From assembly GCA_944377315.1 (NCBI GenBank), contig CALWEM010000014.1, positions 1-44,440 on the forward strand: DNA of 44,440 nucleotides. The letters are read 5' to 3'. Numbering within the stretch: the stretch's first letter is position 1; every line of letters begins with the position of its first letter. This document shows, piece by piece, positions 40,677 through 44,440 of the stretch. The stretch is from an uncultured Clostridia bacterium. Its GTDB lineage: Bacteria > Bacillota > Clostridia > Christensenellales > UBA1242. Under the pieces are notes generated by a model. The model searched no databases. It was given only the letters and a program-made list of their open reading frames with translations, and was not told the origin of the DNA. The translations under genes were made by a program, and so were the position numbers.

Positions 40677-43600
40677 ATGAAAAAGTTTCTCGTTTCATTC
40701 TTCACCATCCTTTTTTCAATTTCAGTCGCCACGGCTGGTGGTGCGTTATTGTATTATAACTACTCCACAGAACAAGCGGGGAGGGGATTTGACGATTTTC
40801 CAAACGAGAACTTAACTCAAAACGCAACTGGACCTGATGACACAAATGATTTTTGGTCTCGTCATTATGCAAGTGATTTCGCTGGTGGGTCTGGGACAGA
40901 AAGTGACCCATATCAAATTGAAACAGCAGAGCAATTGGCATTTTTGGCAAAGAATGTTAATGACGGAGAAACATACTCCGGTGTTTATTTTTTGCAAACT
41001 GCCGACATTAATTTGGCGGAGTTTTATTGGGAGCCAATTGGCTATGACACATCAAGATATTTCAGTGGAAACTATGATGGTGGCGGACATACAATTTCTG
41101 GCATTTTCACAGAAGGTGGACCGAGCAGTAGTTATAACTATCGCGGACTTTTTGGGGTTGTCAAAGGCACATCTTCCAATTATGCCGTTATAAAAAATGT
41201 GAAAATTGTTGACTCATATTTTGAGGCATACAGTTATTGCGGAGCAATTGCCGCTCAAATATCTTACACAGAAATTTCAAATTGTCAAAATGAAGGCGAC
41301 GTTTTTGCGGTGTCAGGTGGTTACACAGGTGGTATTGTTGGGAATATTTCTGGTGGTTCATCCATAATTAGAAATTGTTATAATGGTGGTGATGTTGGCA
41401 ATTCAGGTCGATATATTGGTGGTATTGTTGGAAATAGTGGCACAGATTCAACTATTGAAGCTTGCTATAATACCGGTGAAATTCGAAGTGGCGATTCTAA
41501 TGTAGGTGGAATTGTTGGATATAATAATTTTGGAGATGTTATAAATTGTTTTAATGCTGGAAATGTTACTAATGGAAGCGGAATTATTGGAGGAGCTTAT
41601 CATTCTGGAACAATGGCTAATTGCATCAATATTGGACGCGTTTCTGGAAGTTATGAAGGTGGCATTATTTCAAGTGTATATCAAGCTGAAATAAAAAATT
41701 GTGTCAATCTTGGAGAAGTGTTAGGTTCTAGTTGCGGTGGAATCATCGGGCAGATTTCTTCTTGTTCAGCGGTATATTCATATTGGGGTGGAAATTGTGG
41801 CTTGGAATTTGGCTATGGATCCACGGATGGCTCAACAGATGATGGTTTAAGCCGAGTGGAAGATTTGAATGCCACTGTGAGAAACAAGGATTGGTATACC
41901 AATGCCAGCAATTGGTCTCCATATGGTAACGACAATTGGGATTTTGACACGGTTTGGGCGATTCATCCTTGGGCAAATCTAGGATTGCCTTATCTTCAAG
42001 GGAGCGTTATGGAAGAACATATGTCAATCAATCTTGACTATATGTGGACGGACGAAGAAGTGCAAAGTGAAATCAAAACCACTTTTGAAGGGAGTGGCAC
42101 GGAAGATGACCCATATCTTATTTCCACGCCAGCCGAACTTGCTGGGCTTGCATATAAGGTAAACATTGATGGCGAGAATTTTTCGGGTGTGTATTTTAGG
42201 CAAACCGCTGACATAGATATGTCAAAATATTGGTGGGATTCAATCGGGACGAGTGCCAACAAGTTTTCTGGTAATTTTGACGGCGGTGGGCAAATCGTTT
42301 CTGGCCTTTTCACCATTTGGAACGGCGTCACAACTTACAATGAAGGCGAAGGACTTTTTGGCACAATTGTTGGCACTTCCACAAGCAAAACAACAATCAA
42401 AAATGTCGGCATTGTCAATTCTTTAATCCGTGGTTTTATTGCTGGTGGCGTGGTTGGTTATGCAGGAAACTATAGTGAGATAAAATATTGTTTCAACACT
42501 TCATCTGTCAATGGTGAATATTATGCTGCCGGAATTGTTGGAGATTTAGCTGCAACAAATGGAACTGGTTATATTCATAATTGCTATAATTCTGGTCAAA
42601 TAAAAGGGGGCTCTGCCGGTGGTGTGATTGGCTCTGCTTACGGACAATTTTATAATTTAATTAATTATGGAAGTGTCAGCGGTTCTAATGCTGGTGGAAT
42701 TATGCAATCTCTTTCTGGTGTTTCATCATTATATAATTCAGTCAACACGGGCAGTGTGACTGGCACATCAACTGGTGGAAATGTTCAAGGTGCTTCGCCA
42801 AATGCAGGCGTTGGTTCTTCCTATTTTGGAGTGAATTGTTCTTCAACAGCCAACACAGGTTCATATGCACAAGGTAAATATCTTTCCAATCTCGGCACAG
42901 TGGCAAGAACTGAAGAGTGGTATACAAATTCGACCAATTGGAGTTCATCAAACCCTTGGGATTTTGACACAGTTTGGACGATTGATAGCTCGGAAAATGA
43001 CGGCTTCCCAACCTTTAAGAAAATGCAAGTCAGATATCATTCCAATATGGGCGAAGATGAGGTGATTGTGGATTTGCAATACGCGAATTCCGTTCTTGTC
43101 AAAGATGTCGGCTTTGAAGTTTTGGGCTATGAACTTGTTTGCTTCAACACCAGCAAAAATGGTAATGGCACATCATATGATTTTGGCGAAGTTTTTCATA
43201 TATACGAAGATATCGACCTATACGCTCAATGGAAGCCAGAGATTTATGAAATCACTTTGAACCACACAAATGGCACAACAGATTCAAATATTTATTTATG
43301 TTACAACACGGGCTTCTTCTTGGAAGAAACTTGCACAACTCAACAAATAACTGCGATCAGTTCAAAGCCAACGCGAATGGGCTATCGTTTTGAGGGCTAC
43401 TTCACAGAAGAAAATGGCGAAGGTGAGATGATTGTTGATGAGAGTGGTGTTATTGTGGGAAGTAATACTTTCACCACAACTGACACTGAAATTTTTGCTC
43501 ACTGGATACCAAATGTGCCGGCATATTATAATGAAGAAGGCGATTATTGGTATATTGAATATGGCAAAATGCCACAAGAAAAATTGACTGACAACGCGAT

Positions 43601-44279
43601 TATCACTCTTCTTCAAGAAGACGACCCACTTGATGACACGGACGGCGTCACGCTTTCACCAAATGTCTACTTTTTCGCAGATTTTATGCTTTCTGCCAAG
43701 ATTTATGACGGCGAAGAATATTGCAACTATCGCGGAAATTGGTATAAAGTTCTGCCAGTCAGATGGCGAATTGCCACCGGCAACAATGCGAGCGGTTATG
43801 TCCACAATGAAAACGCTCTTGCTGTGATGGAAGACATTGTTTTTGTTGGCAGTTATTCACAGCGTTCGCTCAACTTGGGTGAAGGTTATGTTTCGGCAAT
43901 AAGCGACTTTTCATCACCATTATATTTCTTCAACAACTTCACGACCTCCGAGAGAAATTATCTAACAGAATTCACTGCCACTTCAGAGAAATTTAATGCT
44001 CAAAAGAAAGAAACCGAAACTTCGACAAGTTATGCATTCATCTCTTCCGAAGATGAGATTGAAAGCGTGGGTGGTCAACTTTCAGCGAATTTCTCCGACT
44101 TTGTCAAAGACTATCTCGCAATTGCAGGTGATGGAAACACATATTTCCTTCGCGATTTGGGCGATAATCTCAACAACATCAAGACCTACACATCTGGTGG
44201 ACAACTTGTCAACCAGCGTCCAACTTATTTCTTGGGTATGAAAATATCAATCACTGTGACGGAATATATTTGTGTTTAA
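40677..44279 (+). CDS. giant secreted protein with GLUG repeats, InlB-type repeats and DUF6273-like C-terminus
   Basis: 1200 residues. The signal peptide is KKFLVSFFTILFSISVATAGG (no clear lipobox cysteine, split KKFLVSFFTILFS, ISVATAGG). Two large tandem modules (about 65-445 and 465-780) each start with GSGTExDPYxI and contain repeated GGIVG/GGIIG plus NC-NxGxV strings typical of GLUG motifs (beta-helix-like surface repeats). A segment at about 795-945 has InlB-type features (VFHIYEDIDLYAQW; TRMGYRFEGYFTEENGEG). The C-terminal 255 residues (GDYWYIEYGKMPQ, RGNWYKVLPVRWRI, NTYFLRDLGDNLNN) match the C-terminal module of the lipoprotein at 28788-32438. There is no LPxTG or membrane anchor, so it may stay attached by its repeats. 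Confidence 0.88.
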   Translation: MKKFLVSFFTILFSISVATAGGALLYYNYSTEQAGRGFDDFPNENLTQNATGPDDTNDFWSRHYASDFAGGSGTESDPYQIETAEQLAFLAKNVNDGETYSGVYFLQTADINLAEFYWEPIGYDTSRYFSGNYDGGGHTISGIFTEGGPSSSYNYRGLFGVVKGTSSNYAVIKNVKIVDSYFEAYSYCGAIAAQISYTEISNCQNEGDVFAVSGGYTGGIVGNISGGSSIIRNCYNGGDVGNSGRYIGGIVGNSGTDSTIEACYNTGEIRSGDSNVGGIVGYNNFGDVINCFNAGNVTNGSGIIGGAYHSGTMANCINIGRVSGSYEGGIISSVYQAEIKNCVNLGEVLGSSCGGIIGQISSCSAVYSYWGGNCGLEFGYGSTDGSTDDGLSRVEDLNATVRNKDWYTNASNWSPYGNDNWDFDTVWAIHPWANLGLPYLQGSVMEEHMSINLDYMWTDEEVQSEIKTTFEGSGTEDDPYLISTPAELAGLAYKVNIDGENFSGVYFRQTADIDMSKYWWDSIGTSANKFSGNFDGGGQIVSGLFTIWNGVTTYNEGEGLFGTIVGTSTSKTTIKNVGIVNSLIRGFIAGGVVGYAGNYSEIKYCFNTSSVNGEYYAAGIVGDLAATNGTGYIHNCYNSGQIKGGSAGGVIGSAYGQFYNLINYGSVSGSNAGGIMQSLSGVSSLYNSVNTGSVTGTSTGGNVQGASPNAGVGSSYFGVNCSSTANTGSYAQGKYLSNLGTVARTEEWYTNSTNWSSSNPWDFDTVWTIDSSENDGFPTFKKMQVRYHSNMGEDEVIVDLQYANSVLVKDVGFEVLGYELVCFNTSKNGNGTSYDFGEVFHIYEDIDLYAQWKPEIYEITLNHTNGTTDSNIYLCYNTGFFLEETCTTQQITAISSKPTRMGYRFEGYFTEENGEGEMIVDESGVIVGSNTFTTTDTEIFAHWIPNVPAYYNEEGDYWYIEYGKMPQEKLTDNAIITLLQEDDPLDDTDGVTLSPNVYFFADFMLSAKIYDGEEYCNYRGNWYKVLPVRWRIATGNNASGYVHNENALAVMEDIVFVGSYSQRSLNLGEGYVSAISDFSSPLYFFNNFTTSERNYLTEFTATSEKFNAQKKETETSTSYAFISSEDEIESVGGQLSANFSDFVKDYLAIAGDGNTYFLRDLGDNLNNIKTYTSGGQLVNQRPTYFLGMKISITVTEYICV

Positions 44280-44304
44280 AACAGAGAGAAATCTCTGTTT
44301 TTAT
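44280..44304 (+). terminator. intrinsic terminator after the GLUG-repeat gene
   Basis: ACAGAGA (44281-44287), GAAA tetraloop, TCTCTGT (44292-44298), then TTTTATATTTTT. Confidence 0.88.
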
Positions 44305-44344
44305 ATTTTTCCACTCTTTTTCAACCGCTTTTCTTAAAAAAAGG

Positions 44345-44373
44345 TTTACAAATTTTCTTTTTTATGCTATATT
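44345..44373 (+). promoter_or_regulatory. promoter of the ferredoxin-like gene
   Basis: TTTACA (44345-44350), 17 nt, TATATT (44368-44373), followed by AGGAGG before the ATG at 44399. Confidence 0.75.
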
Positions 44374-44398
44374 ATTCATAACTTTTAGGAGGCGTATT

Positions 44399-44440
44399 AT
44401 GGTTGATAAAGAAAAATGTATTGGCTGTGGAACTTGTGTT
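44399..44440 (+). CDS. ferredoxin-like 4Fe-4S protein, N-terminus only
   Basis: The gene is cut by the right edge after 14 codons: MVDKEKCIGCGTCV. CIGCGTC is the start of a CxxCxxCxxxC 4Fe-4S cluster motif of bacterial ferredoxins (usually about 55-60 residues) or of the ferredoxin domain of a longer enzyme. AGGAGG lies 8 nt upstream. Confidence 0.85.
   Translation, partial: MVDKEKCIGCGTCV

Noticed and set aside
40677..44279. CRISPR or DNA tandem repeat in the GLUG-repeat gene
   Set aside because: The repetition is at protein level (GGIVG/NC-N strings with variable spacing); the DNA repeats are not exact or regularly spaced.

Overview
The window is AT-rich chromosomal DNA of a Gram-positive (Firmicutes-type), probably uncultured clostridial bacterium. 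This is inferred from a ClpC-McsB-McsA stress operon, long-form HPF, a PdaB-type polysaccharide deacetylase (a family tied to sporulation), ComEB-type dCMP deaminase, tandem-OB single-stranded-DNA-binding protein, sigma-A-like promoters (TTGACA/17/TATAAT) and strong AGGAGG ribosome sites. No phage, IS element, CRISPR array or rRNA is seen. The standard code fits: TGA is used as a stop.

Layout. 1-900: start of an XRE-type regulator, tRNA-Lys(CTT) with a degenerate tandem copy, and a small ribbon-helix-helix protein, all on the minus strand. 1039-7531: alanine racemase, RsmD, GlmS, a small membrane protein and SecD/SecF. 7653-9959: DNA polymerase IV diverging from an amidohydrolase-like protein that has lost its metal-binding histidines. 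10013-17164: Tex, a 47-residue mini-McsA, an ADP-ribosylglycohydrolase, McsB, ClpC, then HPF from its own promoter. 17428-20553: a lipoprotein, an ABC-ATPase-like protein without most catalytic motifs, two small unknown proteins and an intracellular subtilisin. 20723-28574: MurG (minus), a type IIA topoisomerase pair whose A subunit has a 200-residue charged N-terminal extension, PdaB and SSB. 28788-44279: three giant surface proteins (about 1200-1330 residues) interleaved with PAP2 phosphatase, TsaE/TsaB, a zinc-ribbon protein with an acidic tail, dCMP deaminase and a split TauE/SafE transporter. The right edge cuts a ferredoxin-like gene.

The most interesting locus is 12172-16578. An ADP-ribosylglycohydrolase gene with foreign codon use sits between a mini-McsA and McsB in the protein arginine phosphorylation/ClpC degradation operon, suggesting contact between two arginine modifications. 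Other themes are: several first-of-operon genes that lack a ribosome binding site and have the -10 box about 7 nt before the start codon (leaderless messages); families reduced to possible pseudoenzymes; and two giant surface proteins sharing a C-terminal module with domains inserted inside other domains. Names rest on motifs read by eye; no database search was possible.
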